Source: Eggerthellaceae bacterium
GTDB taxonomy: Bacteria; Actinomycetota; Coriobacteriia; Coriobacteriales; Eggerthellaceae
Assembly (NCBI GenBank): GCA_009782605.1
Contig: WRIR01000001.1
Location: 1-64,000 of the forward strand
Direction of reading: 5' to 3'
DNA length: 64,000 nucleotides
Part shown: positions 17,205 through 25,731 of the stretch, piece by piece
How the letters are laid out: the number at the start of each line of letters is the position of its first letter
Numbering within the stretch: the stretch's first letter is position 1
Position numbers and translations under genes: made by a program
Notes under the pieces: model-generated
What the model was told of the DNA's origin: nothing
Databases searched by the model: none
What the model saw: the letters and a program-made list of their open reading frames with translations, nothing else

Positions 17205-17331
17205 GGTGTCAATGGGGACGGGTGTCAATGGGGACGGGTGTCAATGGGGACGGGTGTCAATGGGGACGGGTGTCAATGGGGACGGGTGTCAATGGGGACG
17301 GGTGTCAATGGGGACGTATAACTTTGACACC
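17205..17331. repeat. Seven exact 16-bp tandem repeats of the class A palindrome end
   Basis: The unit GGTGTCAATGGGGACG is repeated seven times without change (17205-17316), and the last unit runs into TATAACTTTGACACC, completing one full class A arm. A matching opposite arm lies at 17608-17638. There are no spacers, so this is not a CRISPR array. It looks like tandem amplification of the outer part of one palindrome arm. Confidence 0.9.
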
Positions 17332-17400
17332 TTTTCATCCAGGTTGCCCTGCCGCTGGGTGTCAGGGGGTGTCAGGGGGCAGGGTTTCGCACGATTTGGG

Positions 17401-17553
17401 GAGTTATCGCATCAAAAATGAAGTTGTGTATGGATTTTACGCCTTTTTTCACGGGAGGTAGCGAAAATTCACGCCAAAATGGCATTTTGCCGTGAATTTT
17501 TTCCGGCTCATGCCGAGAATTCATACACAAGTTCGTTTTTGATGCGATAACTC
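17401..17553. repeat. 153-bp nested palindromic element (MITE-like)
   Basis: Terminal arms GAGTTATCGCATCAAAAA... at 17401-17432 and 17522-17553 match at 30 of 32 positions as inverted repeats. Inside is a second AT-rich hairpin made from AAAATTCACGCCAAAAT and ATTTTGCCGTGAATTTT. It lies between the tandem array and a class A right arm and is less GC-rich than its surroundings. No ORF fits it. It may be a non-autonomous mobile element; flanking target duplications are not obvious. Confidence 0.75.
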
Positions 17554-17607
17554 GGTAAAAATCTTCAGCGGGGTGCCAGGTGTCAGGGGGACGTGTCAGG
17601 GGGACGA

Positions 17608-17638
17608 GGTGTCAAAATCATACGTCCCCATTGACACC
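17608..17638. repeat. Class A palindrome arm near the cytochrome gene
   Basis: GGTGTCAAAATCATACGTCCCC and the following TTGACACC form the right arm of a class A element, complementary to the arm ending the tandem array 270 bases away. It stands 11 bases beyond the cytochrome stop codon. Short GTGTCAGGGGGAC pieces precede it. Confidence 0.75.
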
Positions 17639-17649
17639 CTGGCAGCTGC

Positions 17650-18297
17650 TCAGTTGCGCAGCTCGTGGCAGGTTCCGCATTGGAAGGTGCCGCGGTGGTG
17701 GCATTGTGCGCAGTACCTCACCGCATCCCTGCCCAGGTTCTCCGAATGGTTGTTGTGGCAGTCGGTGCAGGTCGCCGGGCTCTCGTCGTGGGTGGCGCCG
17801 GGCGGCCGGGAGTGGGGGTTCACCACAAGCCCGTTGCTGTCGGCAAGCGCCGTGCTCCCCCCGGTCTTTTGGGCCATCTCCCCCAAGCTGCCGTGGCAGG
17901 CAATGCAGGCCTGCGAATCGACGCTGCCGCCCTTGGCCTGCGCGGAGGGCCGGTCGGCGAAGGTGACGCCCTCATGCGCCTCGGCCAGGAAGGCCTCGTG
18001 GGAATGGCAGCTGCCGCAGTCCTCGTCGCGGTGCGCTGCCGCCTGGGCCTGGCCGGGGCCGGCTCCCAGGCCGGCCTCGCCTTCATGGCAGATGGCGCAG
18101 TCGCTGTCCGGCGTCCAGCCTATCTGCTCGCTGCCCCAGGCCGCGCCCCCTTCGCCTGCAGGGCTGCCGGCCGGGGAGGCATCGGCAGATGCCTCCCCTC
18201 GGCCTTGGTTCGGCGCACAGGAGGCCAGCGGGAACAGGCCGGCTCCCAGCGCAAGGGAAAGCACACACGCAATCAGCGCGAGCTTCGGCTTGCTCAT
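17650..18297 (-). CDS. Lipoprotein six-heme cytochrome c
   Basis: The 215-residue precursor has an N-terminal MSKPKLALIACVLSLALG signal and a lipobox-like PLASC, so it is probably anchored outside the membrane. Six CxxCH heme sites follow: CAICH, CGSCH, CIACH, CTDCH, CAQCH and CGTCH. An Ala/Ser/Gly linker separates the lipid anchor from the heme part. Its ATG overlaps the stop of the flavoprotein gene (ATGA). It most likely passes electrons to that secreted flavoprotein, as in flavocytochrome-like fumarate and related reductases. Confidence 0.88.
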   Translation of the reverse strand: MSKPKLALIACVLSLALGAGLFPLASCAPNQGRGEASADASPAGSPAGEGGAAWGSEQIGWTPDSDCAICHEGEAGLGAGPGQAQAAAHRDEDCGSCHSHEAFLAEAHEGVTFADRPSAQAKGGSVDSQACIACHGSLGEMAQKTGGSTALADSNGLVVNPHSRPPGATHDESPATCTDCHNNHSENLGRDAVRYCAQCHHRGTFQCGTCHELRN

Positions 18298-19976
18298 GCC
18301 TCGTCCCAGTTCCCGAGCCCCGCGCAATGGCGGCCGGAGATGCGCCCCCAGACCATGTTCTCGGCGTTGTTGCCGCCGGTGATGCCATAGGTGTGGCTTT
18401 GGAAGTTGCCGAAGCTGCCCGCTGCGTACAGGCGCGGGATAACCTCGCGGGCGGGGTCGAGCACCTGGCCGTTCGCGTTCTTCATCGGCCCTCCGAGCGT
18501 CGAGCACGAACCCGGGTACAGCGATATGGCGTAGTAGGGGCCCTCGTCGAGCTTCACAAGCCGCTCGGGGTTGCGGTCGAAGCGGGCGTCCTTCTTGCTC
18601 TCGCAGAAGCCCTGGTACTCGTCGAAGGTCTCCCGCAGCGTGTCGATGTCCATCCAGTGGTCGAAGTCCTTGATCTTCTGCCCCAGTTCCTCAAGGGTGT
18701 CCCCCTTCAGTATCCAGCCGCGGTCGAGCTCCGCCTTGTTGTCCGTGCTCCAGCCGTCCCAGGCCCGCAGCGAGTCCGGGAGGTCGGAGGCGAAGTTCCC
18801 GCATTCGAAGAAGTCGCCCTGGCTCGTGCTCAGCTTGCCCGCGTCGAAACAGCTCTGGTCGAAGATGCTCCAGCTGGGGATGCGGTCGAAGTCGGCTATC
18901 TTGTCGTCGAAGTGCAGCAGGGTGTGCCACCCGTTGTGCGGCGTGCCCATGCTGCCCTCGTTGACGTAGCGCCGCCCCAGGCGGTTCACGGTGAAGTAGG
19001 AGAAGGCCGGCATGAAGGCCAGGATGGAGAAGTCGTACTCGGGGTCGCGCGTCCACATGGAGTACATCGAGATGGCCATGTCCATGTGCCACAGCTTCGC
19101 GCCCACGTCCTCGACCATCTTGATGCCGTCGCCCGTGTTCCATTCCCAGCCCTCGAACTTGAAGGGGTAGCATTTCAGGTACTCGTTCTTCAGTTCCTCG
19201 TTGAACTCGAAGCCGCCGGTGCACATAACGACGCCTTTGCGGGCCTTGATGGCCTTCTGCGTGCCGTCCGCGCCGACAAGCGTGTATGCGCCAAGGATCT
19301 CCTTGGTTGCGGGGTTTTGGATCAGGCGCTGGTCGTGGCAGTCGAACAGGACCTCGATGCCGAGCTCTTCCCGCTTCGCGTCGAGCTCTTTGAAGGTCAC
19401 CATGCCGAAGCCGTCTATGGAGGCCAGCTTCTGGGCGCCCTCGAAGGCGCCGCCCTCAAGGAAGGCGTATTCGGGGATGGAGCCGGCGAGCGCCTTCTCG
19501 ACGACCTCGTAGGTCATGTTGTACTTGTCGGCGTACTCGACGTTGCGGACGCACTCTGCCACCCAGGCGTCTATCATGTCGTCGGGCGTCTTGCCGTGCG
19601 TGAAGGTCTTGATGTAGCGCTTGAAGAGGTCGGCCTTGTCCGGCTCGATGATAGTCCATTCGCCGTTGTTGATCGAGCTGTTGCCGCCGCCGCGCAGGGG
19701 GACCTTCTCAAGCACGATAACCTCCTGGCCGCCCTCGTCGGCGGCGATGAGCGAAGCCCACATGCCCGCGCCGCCGTACCCGATGACCAGCACGTCGCAC
19801 TCGTGGTCCCAGGCCTTCGGCAGCCAGTCGCCGCCTGTGCCTGCCGCGTCGGCCGTGCCTGCCGCGTCGGCCAGGCCGCAGCCCGCAAGCGTTGCCGAGC
19901 CTGCTGCGGCGGCGCCGGCGAGGGCAGCGCCTTTCAGGAACGAGCGGCGCGACAGGCCTTTGTTGCTTTGATCCAT
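18294..19976 (-). CDS. Tat-exported FAD-dependent reductase (fumarate reductase flavoprotein family)
   Basis: The 560-residue protein starts with a Tat motif SRRSFLKGAALAG and a LAGC lipobox. A GTADAAGTADAAG linker follows, then the FAD-binding DVLVIGYGGAGMWASLIAADEGG. The C-terminus has YAAGSFGNFQSHTYGITGGNNAENM, which completes the FAD site. GAAGGAGGAGAAC precedes ATG 19976. It is coupled to the six-heme cytochrome and divergent from a membrane LuxR regulator. Substrate is unknown; the layout resembles the Eggerthella cgr1/cgr2 pair and other flavoprotein reductases. Confidence 0.88.
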   Translation of the reverse strand: MDQSNKGLSRRSFLKGAALAGAAAAGSATLAGCGLADAAGTADAAGTGGDWLPKAWDHECDVLVIGYGGAGMWASLIAADEGGQEVIVLEKVPLRGGGNSSINNGEWTIIEPDKADLFKRYIKTFTHGKTPDDMIDAWVAECVRNVEYADKYNMTYEVVEKALAGSIPEYAFLEGGAFEGAQKLASIDGFGMVTFKELDAKREELGIEVLFDCHDQRLIQNPATKEILGAYTLVGADGTQKAIKARKGVVMCTGGFEFNEELKNEYLKCYPFKFEGWEWNTGDGIKMVEDVGAKLWHMDMAISMYSMWTRDPEYDFSILAFMPAFSYFTVNRLGRRYVNEGSMGTPHNGWHTLLHFDDKIADFDRIPSWSIFDQSCFDAGKLSTSQGDFFECGNFASDLPDSLRAWDGWSTDNKAELDRGWILKGDTLEELGQKIKDFDHWMDIDTLRETFDEYQGFCESKKDARFDRNPERLVKLDEGPYYAISLYPGSCSTLGGPMKNANGQVLDPAREVIPRLYAAGSFGNFQSHTYGITGGNNAENMVWGRISGRHCAGLGNWDEA

Positions 19977-20297
19977 GTTCTCCTCCTTCGTGATGTGGTA
20001 AAAGCCCCTCTCGGACCTCCTTGTGGAGCGTCCTTGTGGTCGGACCACCTTAATGCCGCCCGCCCCTTTGCGCATCAGACGCTCGATAGGATTTCCCATT
20101 TCCCGCCCCCACCCCTGCGAATTGCCTTAAAATAACGAGGGATAGGATGCTCAATCCGATATGGACGGAGGGAAGAAGCCCTATACTCGGAATCCGACTC
20201 GATGGCGGGGCTTTGCCCGGGTAGGGCCATCGCCTCGCATTGTTGCCTTGTATTGCCGCCTCGTATTGCCATTGCACGTTGGAAGGAAGATTGCGCA
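19977..20297. other. Divergent intergenic region between flavoprotein and LuxR genes
   Basis: Both genes read outward from these 321 bases, so their promoters must lie here. I see AT-rich TTAAAATAACGAGGGAT near 20126 but no confident hexamer pair. A GCATCAGACGCTC...GATTT block at about 20070 resembles one at about 22650, suggesting another minor dispersed repeat. No gene is seen. Confidence 0.5.
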
Positions 20298-21995
20298 GTG
20301 TCCAAGAAGCTCGACGAACCTGATTTCGGCCGCGCTGGGAGCGCGGGTGCCCGCGACGGCGCCGGGGGCGCGGGGGCTCGCGACGGCGCGAGGGGCGCGG
20401 GGGGGCGCGACGGCGCGGGGGGGCGCGACGGCGACGCGCTCAACTACCTCACGGTGGTGCTCGGCTTCGGCCTGTGCCGCGCCTGGATCGTGTTCTGCCT
20501 CTCCGCCTCCTTCCTCCACAGCCCCTGGATGCAGTCCCTGCCGCTGGCGGACACCGTGCTGGCGGACACCCTCGGGCTCGGCCATGCCCCCTATTGGCTC
20601 TACCTCGTCGCCGGGGCGCTCGCCGCGCTCTTCGCCGCCTTCGTCGCAGGGAACTTCCGCGAGGACGAGCAGGGCGTCCGCGTGTCGATGTACCGGGCCT
20701 GCGGCGCCCTGCTCGCCCTGTCTGCGGTCATCATCCCCTTTGCGCTTGCCCAGCACATCGAGCTGCTTATACTGAGCGGCTTTGTCATCGGCGGCGCCGG
20801 CGCCGGGGTGCTGCAGGTCTTGTGGGGCGAGCAGTTCGCGAAGCACGAGATACGCTTCGCGACCATCGCCTCCCCAGCGGCCGCCATCGTGACGGCGGTG
20901 CTCGTCGCCCTCACGTCGGCCGGGATAAGCCTGGTCGGCTATATCGTGTTCCCCCTGCTCTCCTTCGGCCTGCTGGTGTCCGGGTGGACAGGGGACGAGG
21001 TGTCAATGGGGACGTATAATTTTGACACCTTCGTTCGACTTCGTGACAGAAGAGAGCGTAAAAAGGTGTCAAAATTATACGTCCCCATTGACACCTCCAT
21101 TGACACCTGTCCGCAGGAGCTCGACGACAGGGTCAAGAGGTCCTTTGCCATCAAGGTCGGGAAGCTCATGTTCTCCATCATGGTCTTCTCCTTCCTCTGC
21201 CGCATCTTCGACACCCTCCCGCAGAACGGGCCCGACCCCTTTGCGCTCTTCGGCGGCAGCGTCCTGTTCTCCCTCATCATCGTCGGGGGAAGCTTCCTGG
21301 CCCTCAGTGCGGTGCTGGGGCAGCGCTTCAACCCGACCTTCACCTACCGCCTGTCCCTGCCCATCATGGTGGCGGGCTTCGTGGCCATCGTCCTGTTCTT
21401 CGACACCCATGCGGCGGTGTGCATCCTGCTTATCAACATCGGCTATGAGTTCTTCGACATACTGGTCTGGATACTTTTCACCGAGACGGCGCGGCGTGCG
21501 GGAGAGAGCCCCCTGCGTATATTCGGCCTCGGCGTGGCCTTCATGTTCACCGGCATGGCGCTCGGGTACCTCGTGGGCGACGTCCTCAACTCGCATATCG
21601 CGGGCGGGGGCGTCCAGGTGACCGCCGTCGCCGTGCTTTCCATCCTCAGCCTCGTCGTCGTCGCCTTCCTCGTCATCCCCGAGCAGACGGTCGAACAGCT
21701 CCTGCACGCCGTTCGGCCCGACAGGAGAAGCGAGCCCGACAGGCCCGCGGAGGCAGGCGCGCCCAACAACAAACTTGAGGTGAACTGCGGACGCGTTGCC
21801 AAGGCCTTCCGCCTCACGCCGCGCGAGGGCGAGGTCTTGGTGCTGCTTGCCCACGGGCGCACGCTTTCCATCATCGCGCGCGACCTCTTCGTGGCGAAGG
21901 GCACCGCACGCACGCACATGGAGAACATCTACCGCAAGCTCGACGTCCACAAGCAGCAAGAGCTCATCGACCTCGTGGAGCAGTTCGGGCCGTGA
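20298..21995 (+). CDS. LuxR-family regulator with MFS-like membrane domain, carrying an in-frame palindrome
   Basis: About ten to twelve hydrophobic helices are followed by a LuxR helix-turn-helix at the C-terminus (FRLTPREGEVLVLLAHG, then KGTARTHMENIYRKLDVHKQQELI). I start at GTG 20298 after GGAAGGAAGA, giving 565 residues; the track's start at 20202 adds unrelated sequence. A Gly/Ala/Arg/Asp repeat follows the start. In the central loop, SMGTYNFDTF...KLYVPIDTSIDT is encoded by a class A palindrome, and the frame stays open. It is divergent from the flavoprotein-cytochrome pair, which it probably controls. Confidence 0.85.
   Translation: MSKKLDEPDFGRAGSAGARDGAGGAGARDGARGAGGRDGAGGRDGDALNYLTVVLGFGLCRAWIVFCLSASFLHSPWMQSLPLADTVLADTLGLGHAPYWLYLVAGALAALFAAFVAGNFREDEQGVRVSMYRACGALLALSAVIIPFALAQHIELLILSGFVIGGAGAGVLQVLWGEQFAKHEIRFATIASPAAAIVTAVLVALTSAGISLVGYIVFPLLSFGLLVSGWTGDEVSMGTYNFDTFVRLRDRRERKKVSKLYVPIDTSIDTCPQELDDRVKRSFAIKVGKLMFSIMVFSFLCRIFDTLPQNGPDPFALFGGSVLFSLIIVGGSFLALSAVLGQRFNPTFTYRLSLPIMVAGFVAIVLFFDTHAAVCILLINIGYEFFDILVWILFTETARRAGESPLRIFGLGVAFMFTGMALGYLVGDVLNSHIAGGGVQVTAVAVLSILSLVVVAFLVIPEQTVEQLLHAVRPDRRSEPDRPAEAGAPNNKLEVNCGRVAKAFRLTPREGEVLVLLAHGRTLSIIARDLFVAKGTARTHMENIYRKLDVHKQQELIDLVEQFGP
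20986..21112. repeat. Class A palindrome inserted in frame inside the LuxR gene
   Basis: Perfect 33-bp arms at 20999-21031 and 21063-21095 flank a 31-base centre. Short outer GGACAGG and CCTGTCC repeats give a 127-base element. The reading frame crosses it without a stop and gains about 40 residues in the loop between the two membrane halves. Confidence 0.9.
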
Positions 21996-22045
21996 GGGGC
22001 AGCGGGGCGGACAGCGTGGCGGGCGGCGTGACGGGCGACAGGCCC

Positions 22046-22588
22046 CTACACTATCTCGATGGAGCGGATGGCGTCGCCGACGCGGAGCGCCAGCACGACG
22101 TCGATGCCTTCGGCCGTCGTGCCGAACGCGGTGAAGGCGTCGTCGAGCTCGGGCTGCCGTGCCAGGGAGAAGTAGAACTGGCAGCTGCCCGAATCGGGCT
22201 GCGACTTGTGGGCGAGGCACAGGCTGCCCAGCTCGTGGCGGTTGTTCGGCTTGCCTGCGTACTCGTCCTTGATGGTATAGCGGGCGTCCCCCGTGCCGGG
22301 GTGGATGCCCCGCAGGACGCCGCGCATCGCGGCATCGACCTGCGCCGGGCCGAGCCCCCGCGTCGTCGGGCAGCCGCCCAGCACCACCGAGCCCTGCTTG
22401 TAGGCGTGGAACTTGGTCTTCTCATAGAAGCCCTTCCGGGCAAGCTCGATGAAGTTCCCCACCGCAATCGGGGCGTCGTGTCCGGCAAGTCTTACCGTGA
22501 CCACCCCCTTGTCGGTCGTGATGATCGCGACCTCTCCCCCCTCGGGCACATACTGCGGGGTGTACAGCGGCAATACGACGCGTCCCAT
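22046..22588 (-). CDS. Cyclophilin-type peptidyl-prolyl isomerase
   Basis: The 180-residue cytoplasmic protein has the cyclophilin core: VTVRLAGHDAPIAVGNFIELARKGFY, VVLGGCPTTRGLG, GSLCLAHKSQPDSGSCQFYFSLA and DDAFTAFGTTAEGIDVV. In canonical enzymes the first loop reads FHRV; here it is FHAYK, so the catalytic arginine seems missing and activity may be low. GGAAAGGATGTCCG precedes ATG 22588. It stands alone, 50 bases from the convergent LuxR gene. Confidence 0.88.
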   Translation of the reverse strand: MGRVVLPLYTPQYVPEGGEVAIITTDKGVVTVRLAGHDAPIAVGNFIELARKGFYEKTKFHAYKQGSVVLGGCPTTRGLGPAQVDAAMRGVLRGIHPGTGDARYTIKDEYAGKPNNRHELGSLCLAHKSQPDSGSCQFYFSLARQPELDDAFTAFGTTAEGIDVVLALRVGDAIRSIEIV

Positions 22589-22740
22589 CGGACATCCTTT
22601 CCCTCGCGTTCCAAGTCCCCCCAGACACTAGCCCCAAAGCGCCCGCCCCGCATCAGACGCTCCGTCCGATTTTCTGCCAATTTGCCCTGTTGGGCCTCTC
22701 AGCTCTAGACCAGCCAGGCGGGGACGCGCCAGTTGCCTTT

Positions 22741-22860
22741 GTCGATGGGGACGACGTCGGGCGACACGTGTGACAAGGGGGTGGACAGGGGACGGGGCGT
22801 TTGTCACCTTTGGATACGTTCGGGGACGAGCGTCAATGGGGACGAGTGTCAATGGAAAAA
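22741..22860. repeat. Degenerate class A palindrome pieces
   Basis: Several scattered copies of TCAATGGGGACG and GTGTGACAAGGGGGTGGACAGGGGACG sit between the cyclophilin and uppP genes, without an intact pair of arms. They look like a decayed or rearranged class A element. The 325-base gap has no gene. Confidence 0.6.
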
Positions 22861-22913
22861 GAGCACCCCGACCAGTAAGAGGCCCCCTGTCACACTCACC
22901 ACTCGTCCACCGG

Positions 22914-23849
22914 CTATGTGAGGGCGAAGTAGGCGAGGACGACTATGCCTACGGCGATGCGGTAGATGCCGAAGGGGATGAAGCTGTGCTTTTGCACGAA
23001 GCCGATGAGGAACTTGATGGACGCGACCGACAAAAGGAAGGCTGTCACGACGCCCACGGCGAGCACGGCCACTTCGGTGGAGCTTATCGAGAGCCCTGTG
23101 GAAATGAGGTATTTGACGGTCTTGAGCAGGCCCCATCCGAACATGACGGGGACCGCGAGGAAGAAGCTGAACTCCGCGGCGGCGACGCGGGAGCACCCGG
23201 CCAGCAGGCCGCCGATGATGGTCGAGCCCGAACGGGAGGTGCCCGGGATGATCGCAAGCGTTTGGAAGGCGCCGATGACGAGCGCCGTCTTCATGTCTAT
23301 CTCGTCCACCGTCTCGACCCGGTAGCCCGGCAGGGCACGGGGCTTGCCCGCCATGGTCCCGGCCGTGATGCTGCTGTCCAGGCGGGCATGCCTTCCCCGC
23401 GACGGCGCTTCCTCGACGGTCGCCGTCCCGTGCTTTTCCTTGTGACGGAGCTCGATGACGATGAACGCGATCCCGTAGACGATGAGCGCTATCGAGACCG
23501 TGACCGCGCCGTAGAAGTTGTCGTGGGCCCAGTCGTCCAGCGCGAGGCCGACGATGGCGGCGGGGATGCACCCGACGACCACCATGCCCCACAGCTTCCA
23601 CGTGCGCTTCTTCGAGGCTGCGGCCTTCTGCGGAGAGAAGGGGTTGAGCTTGTGGAAGTACAGGATGATGACCGCCAAAATGGAGCCCAGCTGGATGATC
23701 ACGAGGAAGAGTTCGAGAAATTCGGTGCTTACCTGGAGTTTCACGAATTCGTCGACGAGTATCATGTGTCCCGTCGACGAGACGGGCAGCCATTCGGTGA
23801 TGCCTTGCACCACGCCGACAACGAAGGCCTTCAATGCTTCAAGAATCAT
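22914..23849 (-). CDS. uppP: Undecaprenyl-diphosphatase
   Basis: A membrane phosphatase that recycles the lipid carrier for cell-wall synthesis and gives bacitracin tolerance. The 311-residue protein shows VVGVVQGITEWLPVSSTGHMI near the N-terminus and PGTSRSGSTIIGGLLAGCSR in the middle, the two active-site motifs, along with about eight hydrophobic helices. A hydrophilic stretch around residues 135-175 (RGRHARLDSS) is longer than usual. Degenerate palindromes lie beyond its 3' end. Confidence 0.94.
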   Translation of the reverse strand: MILEALKAFVVGVVQGITEWLPVSSTGHMILVDEFVKLQVSTEFLELFLVIIQLGSILAVIILYFHKLNPFSPQKAAASKKRTWKLWGMVVVGCIPAAIVGLALDDWAHDNFYGAVTVSIALIVYGIAFIVIELRHKEKHGTATVEEAPSRGRHARLDSSITAGTMAGKPRALPGYRVETVDEIDMKTALVIGAFQTLAIIPGTSRSGSTIIGGLLAGCSRVAAAEFSFFLAVPVMFGWGLLKTVKYLISTGLSISSTEVAVLAVGVVTAFLLSVASIKFLIGFVQKHSFIPFGIYRIAVGIVVLAYFALT

Positions 23850-24043
23850 AGCTGCGCTTCCTTATCGCCCGCTTGCGCGGGCCTGTTCTCGCGGGCCCGA
23901 CGAACGGCGAGGGCCCGGGGGTTCCTGTATTCTGCCTTTGATTGTACACGAGCGCGGGCGGGAGTACGCTGGCACGCACCATAATACCTCAAGAATCCCC
24001 TCCCCTGTGGGGGGTGCGTGCCAATGGGGACGGATGGACAAGG

Positions 24044-24140
24044 GGATGGACAAGGGTACGTATAATTCGTCCATCGGTGGACAGGGGACGGTACTGAGTG
24101 TGGCAATAGATGGACGAATTATACGTACCCTTGTCCATCC
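24044..24140. repeat. Palindrome overlapping the 3' end of rpoN
   Basis: Perfect 32-bp arms, beginning GGATGGACAAGGGTACGTATAA, lie at 24044-24075 and 24109-24140. They share GTACGTATAA-type sequence with class A but have different ends. The right arm encodes the last residues and the TAA stop of rpoN. Confidence 0.88.
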
Positions 24141-25549
24141 CGCTGGCGGGAGGCGCTTCCCGGGATGCCCAGCACGTTGCGGTACTTGTTCACCGTCCGG
24201 CGGGACACCTCGACCCCCTGGCCTGCAAGGAGCTCCACTATCTGGGAGTCGCTGAAGGGGCGGCTCTTGTCCTCCGAGTCGACGAGGGCCTTGATGGCCT
24301 GCTTCGCGCCCAACGACGAAGGGCCGCCTGGCGCGCCTCTCAGCGCCGGGCTCGGGAAGAAGGAGCGGAGCTCGAATACCCCGTGGGGGGTTTGGATGTA
24401 GTTCCCGTTGACAATGCGGCTCACCGTCGACTCGCTCACCCCTGCCTGGCCGGCAATCTCGGACATGGTGAGGGGCCGCATCCCCCGCAGGCCCTCGGCG
24501 AGGAAGCCGGCCTGGGAGCGCATGATGCAGCACGCAATGCTGTGCAGGGTCGCCTGGCGGCGCTCCACGCCGGTCATGAGCGCTTTTGCGGCCTTGAGAT
24601 TTTCCCTCAGATAGGCCTGCGTCTCCTTGTTGGTGTTGCTGTCCCCCATGAGGTCGAGATAGCTTTGCTCCAAGGCGAGCTGGGGGATGCCGAGGTCGAA
24701 GAGCTCGACGAGGATTTCCTTGCCTCGGAGCCTGACCGAGACCTCGGGGATGACCGACCCGTCGGCCTCGTGGCAAAAGGAAAGGCCGGGGCGCGGGTTC
24801 AAGGCCCTTATCTGACCGACTATCCTCTGGATTTCGCCTATCGGCGCCCCGAGGCGGTCAGCGACCTTGCAAAGGCTCCCCGACGCGATGTCGCCGAGGT
24901 GGTCTTCCACCACCTTTTGGGCCAGGGCGCTGTCCTCGCCCCGCGCCTGCAGCTGTAGCCAGAGGCATTCCCCCAAATCGCGTGCGGCCACGCCGGTCGG
25001 CTGGCACAGCTGCAGCAGGCCGACCATCCGCTCCACCTCTTCGGGCGCCTGGTTCAGGCAGCGTGCCGCCTCCCCCACCGTGATGCGCAGGTAGCCGTTG
25101 CTGTCGATGTTGCCTATCAGGTATGACGCCGCCAGGCGCTCGCCGGGCGTTCGCACGTCGAAGCGGACCTGGTCTTCCAGGTGGCTTTTCAGGGAGGGCC
25201 GTTCGGTGAAGAACTGCTCGAAGGAATAGTCCTGCCGCTGCTTGTGTTCGCTGTGCGAGCCGACCGGCCGCCTGCGCTCAAGGCGGTCGGCCAGTGCGGT
25301 GACGCTCGTGTAGTCAAGGGCCTCGGGCGGGCCGCTGTCTTCGCTGGCGGGCAGTGCTTCTTCGCCGAAGGGGTCGGCCTCGTGCTCATCGAGACACAGA
25401 AGCGGGTTCTCGCGCAGGGCGTTTTGGACGAACTGCGACAGCTCGACGGCAGACATCCCGAATATCTGGATGCCGAGCTTCATTTCCGCAGATAGCCTTA
25501 ACCCGTTTTTTTGCTCAAGCGAAATGCTGTGGTACATGCCTTCGTTCAT
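24119..25549 (-). CDS. rpoN: RNA polymerase sigma-54 factor
   Basis: Sigma-54 directs polymerase to -24/-12 promoters that need an ATPase activator. Region I reads SLEQKNGLRLSAEMKLGIQIFGMSAVELSQFVQNALRENPLL; the core-binding and HTH regions follow; the RpoN box appears as SRRTVNKYRNVLGIPGS. From ATG 25549 it has 476 residues; an ATG at 25537 is also possible. The C-terminal DGQGYV tail and stop come from a palindrome. It is divergent from a sigma-54 activator gene. Sigma-54 is uncommon in Actinobacteria. Confidence 0.93.
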   Translation of the reverse strand: MNEGMYHSISLEQKNGLRLSAEMKLGIQIFGMSAVELSQFVQNALRENPLLCLDEHEADPFGEEALPASEDSGPPEALDYTSVTALADRLERRRPVGSHSEHKQRQDYSFEQFFTERPSLKSHLEDQVRFDVRTPGERLAASYLIGNIDSNGYLRITVGEAARCLNQAPEEVERMVGLLQLCQPTGVAARDLGECLWLQLQARGEDSALAQKVVEDHLGDIASGSLCKVADRLGAPIGEIQRIVGQIRALNPRPGLSFCHEADGSVIPEVSVRLRGKEILVELFDLGIPQLALEQSYLDLMGDSNTNKETQAYLRENLKAAKALMTGVERRQATLHSIACCIMRSQAGFLAEGLRGMRPLTMSEIAGQAGVSESTVSRIVNGNYIQTPHGVFELRSFFPSPALRGAPGGPSSLGAKQAIKALVDSEDKSRPFSDSQIVELLAGQGVEVSRRTVNKYRNVLGIPGSASRQRDGQGYV

Positions 25550-25731
25550 TCCTGCCTGAGGGGGGCGTGCCCCGTGCCTCTGTGTTCCATAGGAAGGAGT
25601 ATAGGGCATGTGCCGGCAAAGGCCCGCCCACACGGCGGCGCAGCGTAAAAATTTCAAAGATTTCATGCAGTATCGGAGCGCGGCGGCGGCCAGGGATCCG
25701 ATATGGTACAGTTCTCCTTCCTAGGAGGATT

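Noticed and set aside
17205-17316. CRISPR array
   Set aside because: The repeats are immediate tandem copies with no spacers and match a palindrome arm; no cas genes are present.
23966-23985. Second sigma-54 promoter at TGGCACGCACCATAAT
   Set aside because: The -12 part reads ATAA instead of TTGC, and there is no plus-strand target gene after it.
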